A model generated the notes under the pieces. The model had not been told where the DNA came from and did not search any database. It was given only the letters and a program-made list of their open reading frames with translations. A stretch of DNA of 64,000 nucleotides from Saprospiraceae bacterium (lineage in GTDB: Bacteria > Bacteroidota > Bacteroidia > Chitinophagales > Saprospiraceae), in contig JADJXG010000001.1 of NCBI GenBank assembly GCA_016715965.1, forward strand, positions 997,501 to 1,061,500, read 5' to 3'. Every line of letters begins with the position of its first letter. Positions within the stretch are counted from its first letter, which is position 1. Shown here piece after piece: positions 6,499-14,360 of the stretch. The translations under genes and the position numbers were made by a program.

Positions 6499-9429
6499 AT
6501 GTATCTCAACTGCCACAGCTACTTTTCCCTGCGCTACGGGACCCTCAGTCCGGAGCAGCTCGCCCGGGAGGCTCAGGCCCGCGGCATTAGGGAGATGGTC
6601 CTGACCGACATCCACAACAGCTCCTGCTTTTATCAGTTTGCCGCCGCCTGCAGCAAGCTGGACATCAAGGCCGTGTACGGCATGGAGTTCCGCGACGGAG
6701 ACCGCTTTCTCTATCTGGGCATCGCCAAAAACGAGGAAGGGGTCCGCGAGATCAACGAATTCCTGAGCAGGCATTCCTTGAGCGGAGAAGCCCTTCCGGA
6801 GCGGTCGCCCGATTGGTCCCACGCCTATACCGTATATCGGAAAATGCCGGTAGACGGCCTCCCGCTCAAGGAGTCTGAATACCTCGGCATCAAAGCCTCA
6901 GAGATCAGCCCCCTCTCTCACAAGCGAAAAAGTGTGGACAAGCTGGTGGTATTCGCACCGGTCGTCTTCCTGGATGAGGACGGCTGGAAGACCCACAAGC
7001 TGCTGCGCTGCATCGACCACAACATCCTGTTGGGTAAACTGGAAGCACATCAGCATGCCTCCAGGGACGAATGCTTCCTCAGTCCGGAAGAAATCCAGTC
7101 TGCCTTTGAGCCTTATCCACAGATCCTTCAAAACACCCAAATGCTCCTGGACAGCTGCGATACACGCTTGCCATCCACCAATGACAACAACCGAAAGACC
7201 TTCACAGGAACCCAAGATGGCGACTACAAATTGCTGAGCAAACTGGCCATCCAGGGCTGTCAGCGTCGCTACGGGACCGATCACAGCAAGGCCCTGGACC
7301 GTGTGCGACGCGAGCTGCAGGTCATCCACCGGCTCGGATTTTCGGCCTACTTCCTCATCACCTGGGACATCGTGCGCTACGGACAAAGTGCCGGTTATTT
7401 TCACGTAGGCAGGGGCAGCGGGGCCAACAGCATTGTGGCATTTTGCCTCTACATCACGGACGTGGATCCGCTGGAGCTGGACCTTTACTTCGAGCGGTTT
7501 ATCAACCCGCACCGGAGTTCGCCACCCGATTTTGACATCGACTTTTCCTGGAGCGACCGGGACGATGTCACCGAATACATCTTCGACCGCTACGGACGCG
7601 ATCACACGGCACTTCTGGCGACTTACAATACCTTCAAAGGCAAGTCCATCATCCGCGAACTGGGAAAGGTCTTTGGGCTACCCAAGTCCGACATCGATCA
7701 GATCGTGGACGAACCTCTGGCTTCCGCCAAGCATCACCCCTATGCCAAATACATCTTTCACTATGGTAAAAAGATCGAGGGCTTTCCCAACTACCTGTCG
7801 ATCCATGCAGGCGGGGTGATTATTTCGGAGCGTCCGATCTACTATCACACCGCGCTCCAGCAAATGCCCAAGGGATTTCCCATCACGCACTTTGACATGT
7901 ACGGGGCAGAAGATCTGAAGTTTCACAAATACGACATCCTCAGCCAGCGTGGGCTGGGCCATATCAAAGACGCCGTAGAACTGGTCCGCGAGAATCAGGG
8001 CCGCGACATCAATATCCACGACGTGCAAAAGATCAAGCAGGATGCTGCAGTGCGTGCACAACTCAAATCCGGCCAGTGCATCGGCTGCTTCTACATCGAA
8101 TCCCCCGCCATGCGGGGCCTGCTCAGCAAGCTCAACTGCGAGGACTATGTGCACCTCGTAGCCGCCAGCTCCATCATCCGGCCGGGTGTGGCCAAGAGTG
8201 GTATGATGAGAGAGTACATCCAGAGATTTCACCATCCGGACAAGGTGCAATACCTGCATCCGGTTTTTAAGCAAAACCTGTCGGAAACCTTTGGGGTCAT
8301 GGTCTATCAGGAGGACGTCATGAAGATCGTGCACCACTTCGCCGGTCTTGATCTGGACGAATCTGATGTGCTGAGGCGGATCATGACGGGCAAGAAAAAA
8401 TCCTCGGATACCTTCCGCCAGCTGATGGAAAAGTATTTTAGAAACTGCAAAGAAAGGGGCTATCCCGACTCCTTGACGCAGGAGGTCTGGCGACAGATTG
8501 AGAGTTTTAGCGGATACAGTTTTTGCAAGGCCCACAGCGCCTCCTTCGCCGTGGAGTCCTTCCAGAGTTTATACCTGAAGTCCTATTATCCGCTGGAGTT
8601 TATGGTGGCGGTGATCAACAATTTCGGAGGCTTCTACAGCACCGAGCAATACGTCCACGAAGCGCGCATGCAGGGAGCGGAGATCCAGGCGCCCTGTGTC
8701 AACAAAAGCCGTTATCTGACGAGCATCGAGGGCAGGACCATCTGGCTGGGACTGATCCACATCCAGTCTCTGGAAAGAGATTTTGCCCATCAGCTGATCC
8801 GCGAGCGACAGACCCGCGGGACCTATGCTGATCTGGAAGACTTCGTCCGCAGACTCAATCCGGGAAGAGAACAACTGCATCTGCTGATCCGGATCGGTGC
8901 TTTTCGTTTTTCTGCGCAGAGCAAGTGCGCCCTGATGTGGCAGCAAAACGCGGTGATGGACCCTCGGCGGCAGATCGTGCAGTCGGTACCTATGTTTGCC
9001 GAAGCAGAAGAGGAATACCAGTTGCCTCAGCTTCTGGACGGTGCCTGCGATCAGGCTTTTGACGAGATCGAGCTTTTGGGTTTTCCGCTGAGATCACCCT
9101 TCGAACTCCTCGAACAAAAGCCCTCCGGCTGCGTCCCGTCTTCGGGACTGAAGGCTCACTCCGGTCAGCAGATCCGCATGCTGGGCTACTACGTCACGCG
9201 CAAGCCCGTCAGCACGGTGGGCGGCAAGCTGATGGCCTTCGGTACCTGGGTGGACGAGGAGGGACAGTATTTTGACACGACGCATTTTCCACCCTGTCTG
9301 AGTCGCTATCCCTTCCAGGGCAAGGGCTGCTATCTGATCAGCGGCCTGGTGACAGAAGATTTTGGATTTCCAAGTCTGGAGGTCAGCCATATGAAGAAGC
9401 TGCCGTACCGGAAGGATGAACGGTATTGA
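6499..9429 (+). CDS. dnaE2: DNA polymerase III alpha subunit, DnaE2/ImuC-like (error-prone type)
   Basis: C-family replicative-type polymerase, probably used in translesion synthesis. Of 976 residues, 1-200 form the PHP domain, where the first metal motif reads NCHSYFSL instead of HxH, so PHP metal binding is probably lost. The palm follows with GRGSGANSIVAF and PPDFDIDF carrying the catalytic Asp pair, then VYQEDVMKI and SFCKAHSASFA. The end is an OB-like domain (IRMLGYYVTRK). It is shorter than a replicative DnaE (about 1160), which fits the DnaE2/ImuC group that lacks the C-terminal tail. G+C is obviously higher than in any neighbour, with many GCC, CTG and CGC codons; long antisense open frames result from this. 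No imuA or imuB lies nearby. A palindrome-embedded promoter precedes it. A full replicative role is unlikely, but I cannot exclude that this is the only alpha subunit. Confidence 0.85.
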   Translation: MYLNCHSYFSLRYGTLSPEQLAREAQARGIREMVLTDIHNSSCFYQFAAACSKLDIKAVYGMEFRDGDRFLYLGIAKNEEGVREINEFLSRHSLSGEALPERSPDWSHAYTVYRKMPVDGLPLKESEYLGIKASEISPLSHKRKSVDKLVVFAPVVFLDEDGWKTHKLLRCIDHNILLGKLEAHQHASRDECFLSPEEIQSAFEPYPQILQNTQMLLDSCDTRLPSTNDNNRKTFTGTQDGDYKLLSKLAIQGCQRRYGTDHSKALDRVRRELQVIHRLGFSAYFLITWDIVRYGQSAGYFHVGRGSGANSIVAFCLYITDVDPLELDLYFERFINPHRSSPPDFDIDFSWSDRDDVTEYIFDRYGRDHTALLATYNTFKGKSIIRELGKVFGLPKSDIDQIVDEPLASAKHHPYAKYIFHYGKKIEGFPNYLSIHAGGVIISERPIYYHTALQQMPKGFPITHFDMYGAEDLKFHKYDILSQRGLGHIKDAVELVRENQGRDINIHDVQKIKQDAAVRAQLKSGQCIGCFYIESPAMRGLLSKLNCEDYVHLVAASSIIRPGVAKSGMMREYIQRFHHPDKVQYLHPVFKQNLSETFGVMVYQEDVMKIVHHFAGLDLDESDVLRRIMTGKKKSSDTFRQLMEKYFRNCKERGYPDSLTQEVWRQIESFSGYSFCKAHSASFAVESFQSLYLKSYYPLEFMVAVINNFGGFYSTEQYVHEARMQGAEIQAPCVNKSRYLTSIEGRTIWLGLIHIQSLERDFAHQLIRERQTRGTYADLEDFVRRLNPGREQLHLLIRIGAFRFSAQSKCALMWQQNAVMDPRRQIVQSVPMFAEAEEEYQLPQLLDGACDQAFDEIELLGFPLRSPFELLEQKPSGCVPSSGLKAHSGQQIRMLGYYVTRKPVSTVGGKLMAFGTWVDEEGQYFDTTHFPPCLSRYPFQGKGCYLISGLVTEDFGFPSLEVSHMKKLPYRKDERY

Positions 9430-9503
9430 AGGCGGGGAAGATTAGTTGATGAGTTAATGAGTTGATTAGTCGATTAGAAAATTTGGAAATTTGGAAACCG
9501 AAG

Positions 9504-9703
9504 GGACGCTAAAGCGTCCTAAACTCCGCGTAGGGTACGCCTTCAGCGTACTAAATTCTGCCTTGGCGCCATGGGAAATTAGAAAATTAGAGGATTAGAG
9601 AATTAGTCGCGTGCCCCCAACGCAGTTGGTGGGATTAGAGAATTGGGAAACGGAGGTAATCTAAAGCGAACTAAACTACTCAAAGGGTACGCTTGCAGCG
9701 TAC
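9504..9703. repeat. Cluster of short palindromes in the intergenic region 9430-9776
   Basis: Three compact hairpins lie in this gene-free stretch of about 350 bases: GGACGCT-aa-AGCGTCC (9504-9519), GTACGC-cttca-GCGTAC (9535-9551) and GTACGCT-tgc-AGCGTAC (9687-9703). Each is followed by TAAA or TGAAA, and the second and third are preceded by GGGTACGC, so they look like members of one repeat family. Around them the sequence is made of degenerate ATTAGAGAATTAG and AATTTGGAAA words. No coding potential is seen. Confidence 0.6.
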
Positions 9704-9748
9704 TGAAAGCCGCTACCTAAAACTCAAATCTTAAACCCAAACATTAAC

Positions 9749-9756
9749 TAGATTTG
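9749..9756 (+). promoter_or_regulatory. Candidate -7 box TAGATTTG
   Basis: Exact match to TAnnTTTG, 20 bases before the ATG of the small gene at 9777. No -33 TTG is found at the expected distance. Confidence 0.4.
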
Positions 9757-9776
9757 TCCCTTAGAAAAATCACAGG

Positions 9777-10115
9777 ATGGAGGAATTCTTAGAAATCAAC
9801 GAATTGCTGGAAAGGCTCAACAGCAAGAAACATCAAACCATCAAAGCACTCTCCGAAGCTTTCGGCCTCAACCAAAAAAGAACCATCAAATTACTCAACA
9901 GCCTGCTCAAAACGGAGATCAGTGAAAAATCCGGAGTGTTGAGTGCAGATCTCATCCCACACCTTGCAGAACTTCAGGCTCTGTTGATGAAAGAGCAATC
10001 CGAATATGGAGAGTCCAAAAAAGATTTGGAGCAACAGAAAAAAATCAAAACCGAATTGAAAAATAACCGCGCCGCTACTCGCTTTGAAAAATCAAAAGAG
10101 AAATTAAATAAATAG
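9777..10115 (+). CDS. Small hypothetical protein, possible N-terminal helix-turn-helix
   Basis: I do not recognise this 112-residue protein. It is predicted almost wholly alpha-helical. Residues 8-50 (LLERLNSKKHQTIKALSEAF, then GLNQKRTIKLLNSLL) could form a winged-helix or helix-turn-helix fold, since a short helix, a GLNQ-type turn and a second amphipathic helix follow each other. The last 40 residues are a highly charged Lys/Glu coiled-coil-like tail. Codon use is like the AT-rich neighbours rather than the GC-rich polymerase gene upstream. It has its own -7 box and stands alone, with gene-free DNA on both sides. A small DNA-binding or regulatory role is possible, but only from the predicted fold. 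Confidence 0.6.
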   Translation: MEEFLEINELLERLNSKKHQTIKALSEAFGLNQKRTIKLLNSLLKTEISEKSGVLSADLIPHLAELQALLMKEQSEYGESKKDLEQQKKIKTELKNNRAATRFEKSKEKLNK

Positions 10116-10199
10116 GTTTTGGCGCATTTGCCAAAATAAATCTAAGATTATATTAAATTGATTTACACCTATTTAAATTCTAAAATACGGTAATTAAAA

Positions 10200-10820
10200 T
10201 TAAAGCCCTGGTACAAATAGTGCAAATTAAAAACATCTAATTTTATTCAAACTTCATGCATGTTACTTTCTTTTGACCGTCAAAAGAAAGTAACCAAAGA
10301 AAACTCGCGGCTGGACTCCTCGCTCACCCAACATCAGCTCTGTCGCTATGCTAAAAAAACTCGCCCAAATTTTCTCCCATTTAACCTCTCAATCCTCGCT
10401 TCGCAAGTTCGTTCATTGTGGCTAGCTCTTCGGTCGGGCTCAAACAGTTTTTAGCATGACCGCGACATTCGCTGGTTGGGGACCCGAGCTGCGGAGCCCT
10501 AGGCCGCATTAAATTGCTTGAAAATCATTTTGTTTATTAAGTCTGTACTCAAAATACAGTATAATTTTAGGAGCTTTTTTCTGAGTAAACCAAGGTTGAC
10601 AGTTTTTGGAATTAGGGCCTTATGTTGGTACTCCTCTATTAAAATTAATATTTCGAACCAAATAAATAAAACTATGTAATAAAACGAAATTATTGCCCAG
10701 TGATATCAAGCCCTTAAAAATTTGCACACACTGTGAATCTTGCAAAATGAACCAAATATAGATCAATCAATTCATGTAAGATGCCCTCTTTAAAAAGGCT
10801 GCGTTTTTGTCTATTTGTGT
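10200..10820. repeat. Dispersed structured repeat, copy 1 (about 0.6 kb, non-coding)
   Basis: This stretch is homologous, in the same orientation, to 37270-37890. The best conserved core runs from CTTCATG at 10253 to GGCCGC at 10506. It opens with a perfect 14-bp inverted repeat GTTACTTTCTTTTG / CAAAAGAAAGTAAC (10262-10294). A larger stem follows, in which CCCAAC (10327-10332), GTCGC (10342-10346) and ATGCTAAAAA (10348-10357) pair with TTTTTAGCAT (10448-10457), GCGAC (10462-10466) and GTTGGG (10475-10480). The loop between the arms is variable. Weaker similarity continues to about 10816 (AAAATGAACCAAATA...GGCTGCGTTTTT). The open frames inside are by-products of the repeat. It fills most of the gene-free interval 10116-10896. 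It could be a structured RNA or a MITE-like element; no terminal target duplication was recognised. Confidence 0.75.
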
Positions 10821-10896
10821 GAGATATAAAGTGGGGTCAATTATTTTATTCACAATTATTTTTGTAGGAAGTGCGGTTTTGTATCAGTCAAATACT

Positions 10897-12150
10897 TTAG
10901 GAAGTCACTGAAGTTTTTTTCTTTCCTGATCCAAATTTGCGGCGACCAAATGCACGCTTTCCATTGCGTGGGTGAAAAGGTTTTTTTTCTGCAGTCGCTT
11001 CTCTCACCAAAGGCACCCATTCGTTGGTATCTGCGGTCTCCACCGCAATCGGTGTTCCTACCAATTTTTCGATATTGACCCAATCCTTGTATTCTTCCGA
11101 GGAGCAAAGACTTAAGGCTTTACCTTCGGCTCCTGCTCTGCCTGTCCGACCGATGCGGTGGATATAGGTCTCAGAAATATTGGGGATGTCCACATTGATG
11201 ACCTGTGACAATCCGTCCACATCGATCCCTCTCGCTGCAATGTCCGTAGCCACCAATACCGCAGATTTTCCGGATTTAAAGTTGGCCAAAACTTGCTGAC
11301 GCGCATTCTGTGATTTGTTGCCGTGGATGGCTTCTGCAAAAACTCCATTTCTCACCAACATCTTCGCCAATTTATCAGCACCGTGCTTGGTGCGCGTAAA
11401 AATTAAAGTGGATTTGATATCCTGGGTTTTTAGCATGGTTATCAAAAAACTATTCTTGTCCTGCTTCTCCACATAACAAACAGACTGACTGATCATGGGA
11501 GCGGAAGAAGAAGGTCTTGATACGTTGACCCTTACCGCATTGTTGAGAATCGAATTGGCCAGACTCAAAATTTCTTCCGGCATGGTGGCAGAAAAAAACA
11601 AGGTCTGCCTTTGTTTGGGAAGCATCCTCACAATTTTTCTCACATCATTGATGAATCCCATGTCCAACATTCGGTCCGCTTCATCTAAAACAAAAATTTC
11701 AATTTCATTCAAATGGATAAATCCTTGTTGGATCAAGTCCAACAATCGGCCTGGAGTGGCGATCAGCACATCAGTGCCTCTTCCCAATTTGTTGGTTTGT
11801 TTTTGTTGTTTGACTCCTCCGAAAATAACCGTATGGTGGACGTCGGTGTGACGACCGTAGGCTTTAAAATTATCGTCGATCTGAATCGCCAACTCACGGG
11901 TCGGTGTCAGGATCAAACTGCGAATCCTTTTTTTGGATTTTGCCTGATCTCTTGTTTCATCCAAAATTTGAAGAATGGGCAATGCAAATGCAGCTGTTTT
12001 ACCAGTGCCTGTTTGTGCGCAACCCAGGACATCTTTTCTTTCAAGTACCAGTGGAATTGCTTTTTGTTGAATGGGTGTTGGGCTTGTGTATCCTTCTTCT
12101 GACAATGCCTTTAGCAATGAAGGATTTAGTCGTAAATCATTAAAAGTCAT
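10897..12150 (-). CDS. DEAD-box ATP-dependent RNA helicase (RhlE-like)
   Basis: RNA-dependent ATPase for unwinding RNA duplexes in ribosome assembly, mRNA decay or cold adaptation. All core motifs are visible: Q-motif (TSPTPIQQKAIP), I (AQTGTGKTAAF), Ia (PTRELAIQ), II (DEAD), III (SAT), and VI (HRIGRTGRAG). After the two RecA domains a short basic tail follows (GKRAFGRRKFGSGKKK), as in RhlE-type proteins. The frame extends upstream, but the start at MTFNDLRLNP (12150) gives the usual N terminus, and the promoter box at 12207-12214 supports it. It is a stand-alone gene. The exact subfamily (RhlE, DbpA or CsdA-like) cannot be fixed by eye. Confidence 0.92.
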   Translation of the reverse strand: MTFNDLRLNPSLLKALSEEGYTSPTPIQQKAIPLVLERKDVLGCAQTGTGKTAAFALPILQILDETRDQAKSKKRIRSLILTPTRELAIQIDDNFKAYGRHTDVHHTVIFGGVKQQKQTNKLGRGTDVLIATPGRLLDLIQQGFIHLNEIEIFVLDEADRMLDMGFINDVRKIVRMLPKQRQTLFFSATMPEEILSLANSILNNAVRVNVSRPSSSAPMISQSVCYVEKQDKNSFLITMLKTQDIKSTLIFTRTKHGADKLAKMLVRNGVFAEAIHGNKSQNARQQVLANFKSGKSAVLVATDIAARGIDVDGLSQVINVDIPNISETYIHRIGRTGRAGAEGKALSLCSSEEYKDWVNIEKLVGTPIAVETADTNEWVPLVREATAEKKPFHPRNGKRAFGRRKFGSGKKKTSVTS

Positions 12151-12206
12151 AAAATTAAAGATAAAATAAAAGCTTGAGCGGGTGTAGTGTTCGGTTAAAT
12201 TACACA

Positions 12207-12214
12207 CAAAGATA
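12207..12214 (-). promoter_or_regulatory. Candidate -7 box TATCTTTG of the helicase gene
   Basis: Exact TAnnTTTG on the minus strand, 56 bases before the chosen ATG. No clear -33 element is visible. Confidence 0.45.
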
Positions 12215-12321
12215 CAAAGATTATTGTAATCTCAGACATTATATTCCTGAGGTTTACCTTGGACGGAAGGCATTGATCCCTTCATACAGAACAAATCATC
12301 TAAAGAATGAACAAACTCATT

Positions 12322-13071
12322 TTATTCCCCACAGCGAGAAATGCCGGTGAGATAGTTGATCAATCTAACTTTCTTGACCGCATTGCAACCTTTAAATCCA
12401 CAAATATTTCTGGAAGAGAACTGTTCCAGCTGGGCTTCCCATAAGGCATTCGAAATGACAACATAGGACCAATGCCATTTTTCTTCATTAAATCCAACGG
12501 GTCTTTTCTCATCTATGGCTGGATAGGTCTGACAAAAGCCAAACCGGCTTGCGTTGGCACACAACCATTGGTAGATGCGCATTCCTTCTTCTGTGTCAAA
12601 ATAACTCGGTTCGACAGAATTGAGATCGATGTCTGTACCCCAATGATGACGGGTATATCCAGGGGGTGCGGTATATTCCAGAATTTTTACGGCCCGACGA
12701 ATGACATCCTTCATCACCAGATTTAATCGTTTGCCATCCACTGGTGTTTTGCCGGTCCATTTGTTTTCCCAAAGCATTTTCTGCTGGTCAAAATCCCTGG
12801 TGGCAGATACAATTTGCAACTTGACGGAATCCTGCAGAGCAGCCTGCGCCATGGACACAAACGCCAAATAAGCTTCTTCAAGCATGTACATTTCCCGGTC
12901 ACAATAGATGCTGTCGATCTTTACAAAGGCACGATGCATCACCGGATCAAATCTGCCATGCAGAATATTGTTCAACTCGGATCGATCAATGGAAATCAAT
13001 TCAGTGGACTTTTCTTCTGAATAAAAATTTGCCTGCAAAGCGGCTTCGTTGAAACCACAAAACATGCACAA
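12322..13071 (-). CDS. M15-family D-alanyl-D-alanine carboxypeptidase (VanY-like), exported
   Basis: Zinc peptidase that trims D-Ala from peptidoglycan stem peptides in the periplasm. Zinc ligands and the catalytic Glu are in the classic motifs TRHHWGTDIDLN and EEKWHWSY; LQIVSATRDFDQQ is the family's substrate loop. The listed start is TTG. However, the frame continues upstream through KKILSILLCMFCGF, a better signal peptide, with only ATT codons (13095, 13101) available as starts before the in-frame TAG. That longer version would overlap or abut the stop of the upstream SRPBCC gene (13101-13103), suggesting translational coupling and a non-canonical ATT start. The catalytic domain is complete. 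Confidence 0.85.
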   Translation of the reverse strand: MCMFCGFNEAALQANFYSEEKSTELISIDRSELNNILHGRFDPVMHRAFVKIDSIYCDREMYMLEEAYLAFVSMAQAALQDSVKLQIVSATRDFDQQKMLWENKWTGKTPVDGKRLNLVMKDVIRRAVKILEYTAPPGYTRHHWGTDIDLNSVEPSYFDTEEGMRIYQWLCANASRFGFCQTYPAIDEKRPVGFNEEKWHWSYVVISNALWEAQLEQFSSRNICGFKGCNAVKKVRLINYLTGISRCGE

Positions 13072-13100
13072 CAGTATGGAGAGTATTTTTTTAATGGCAA

Positions 13101-14222
13101 TTATCTTCTAAGTTTGTTTTGCTGCTCGATGTTCTTTTTCCTTTGCTCGTCCTCTTCTTTCAACATATCCTCCATGGTTTTTTTCCTGGACAATTCTTTG
13201 GCGTAGGACCCCGTATTGTCTAATAGATAATATACATTGGTCAGCCATTTGGTGGTATCCGGCTCTTCGTTTGGATTGGTCACATACTCCTCGATGATGG
13301 GAGGAAACAATGTGAAGGAAGAAGTATTCATAAAATAATCCATTTTCACATGCGCTGTCTTAAGGTTGTTGTAATGTCCAAAAACCTCCAACTTGACGCA
13401 AGGAATCTCCGGCACTTCCTCTAATTCAAAACCAGTAGGGGGTTTAAATTTCTGTTCCACAGGCAGAGCCGCCATGATATACACATAATTGGATCCGCCT
13501 TCCCAATCGTAAATCAGTCCAACCGGTGGCCCGGATTGCTTTATCTGCATTGAGTCCAAGAGTTTGTACACTTTTGGAAAATTCTCTGCGTAAAATTTCG
13601 GTATATTCATGTTGTAAATCGGAGCTTTTACTCCCACGTAATATTTTTTTGGAAAAGTAGTGGCATCCGCTCCAAATTGGGTGTTGATCATTCCCTCAAT
13701 ATAATTCTTTAACCCGGCCAAATCCTCCTGGTGTCTATTGCGGTACTCAGCCTGAAAGTTTCTATACAAAACCCTTTTAAAAAATGGAATCTTACTTACA
13801 ATTCGACTTCTGGTGGTCAACAATACGGAAGAATTGGACTCAGGAATGATCTGAAAGGTAACAACTACTTTTGCCGGCCACTGATCATTGATGATTTGGG
13901 CTGCCATCAATGAATCTTTCAGCGATTCCTCCAATTCAACCCGACCCTTACCGAATATGGGTCCTTCAAAAGTAAAATTGGCTCCCTGATTGACATGTCT
14001 TCCCCCCAAGCTAATGGATAATTCAGGATCTTCATTCTTCCAACTCAACCACTTTGGCCATTCCTTGATGTCGTTGATCATGACTCCTAAAAGTCCTTTG
14101 GTGCATTTGATTTTTATTTCTCCTTTGTCTGTCATGGTGGATGGAGAAAAAATACATCCGATCACATACAATCCAAAAATGCCTGCCAACAAAGAGGAAA
14201 TCAGTACAACCGTTTTATTCAT
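13101..14222 (-). CDS. Membrane-anchored SRPBCC domain fused to GyrI-like effector-binding domain
   Basis: The 373-residue protein starts with one transmembrane segment (VVLISSLLAGIFGLYVIGCI). Residues 35-180 resemble the SRPBCC/polyketide-cyclase-like ligand-binding fold (VMINDIKEWPKWLSWKNED, then GANFTFEG). Residues 200-345 resemble a GyrI/AraC effector-binding domain (YVGVKAPIYNM, PVGLIYDWEG, YVYIMAALPV, CVKLEVFGHYNNL). The C terminus is a Lys/Glu-rich helix. Both parts are hydrophobic-ligand cup folds, so a sensor or binding role at the cytoplasmic membrane is likely, but the ligand is unknown. It precedes the M15 peptidase directly, with possible stop-start overlap. A -7 box lies at 14297-14304. 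Confidence 0.7.
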   Translation of the reverse strand: MNKTVVLISSLLAGIFGLYVIGCIFSPSTMTDKGEIKIKCTKGLLGVMINDIKEWPKWLSWKNEDPELSISLGGRHVNQGANFTFEGPIFGKGRVELEESLKDSLMAAQIINDQWPAKVVVTFQIIPESNSSVLLTTRSRIVSKIPFFKRVLYRNFQAEYRNRHQEDLAGLKNYIEGMINTQFGADATTFPKKYYVGVKAPIYNMNIPKFYAENFPKVYKLLDSMQIKQSGPPVGLIYDWEGGSNYVYIMAALPVEQKFKPPTGFELEEVPEIPCVKLEVFGHYNNLKTAHVKMDYFMNTSSFTLFPPIIEEYVTNPNEEPDTTKWLTNVYYLLDNTGSYAKELSRKKTMEDMLKEEDEQRKKNIEQQNKLRR

Positions 14223-14296
14223 TATGAATTTGTAAAAATATTTGATTAAATAAAAACAATCGGTTCAACCATTGATCTCAATGATTGGATCCGGCG

Positions 14297-14304
14297 CAAA
14301 GATA
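14297..14304 (-). promoter_or_regulatory. Candidate -7 box TATCTTTG of the SRPBCC-M15 gene pair
   Basis: Exact TAnnTTTG on the minus strand, 74 bases before the ATG at 14222. No clear -33 element. Confidence 0.45.
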
Positions 14305-14360
14305 AGCTGATTTTAGGATCGGGAAATGAGATACTGCTTAACGATTTGTAAATAAGTCGA

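Noticed and set aside
6898..8535. Long antisense open frames (235 and 285 residues) opposite the polymerase gene
   Set aside because: They arise from the high G+C of the dnaE2-like gene; their translations are low-complexity in character and match no family, while the sense strand has full polymerase motifs.
7678..9429. Polymerase as a replicative DnaE
   Set aside because: Shorter than replicative alpha subunits, first PHP metal motif altered, isolated promoter with operator-like repeat; DnaE2 fits better, though not proven.
10260..10454. Open frame beginning MLLSFDRQKKVTKENSRLDS, with a near copy at 37343-37540
   Set aside because: Both are translations of the structured repeat. The similarity follows the DNA hairpins, not codon structure, and the C-terminal halves diverge completely.
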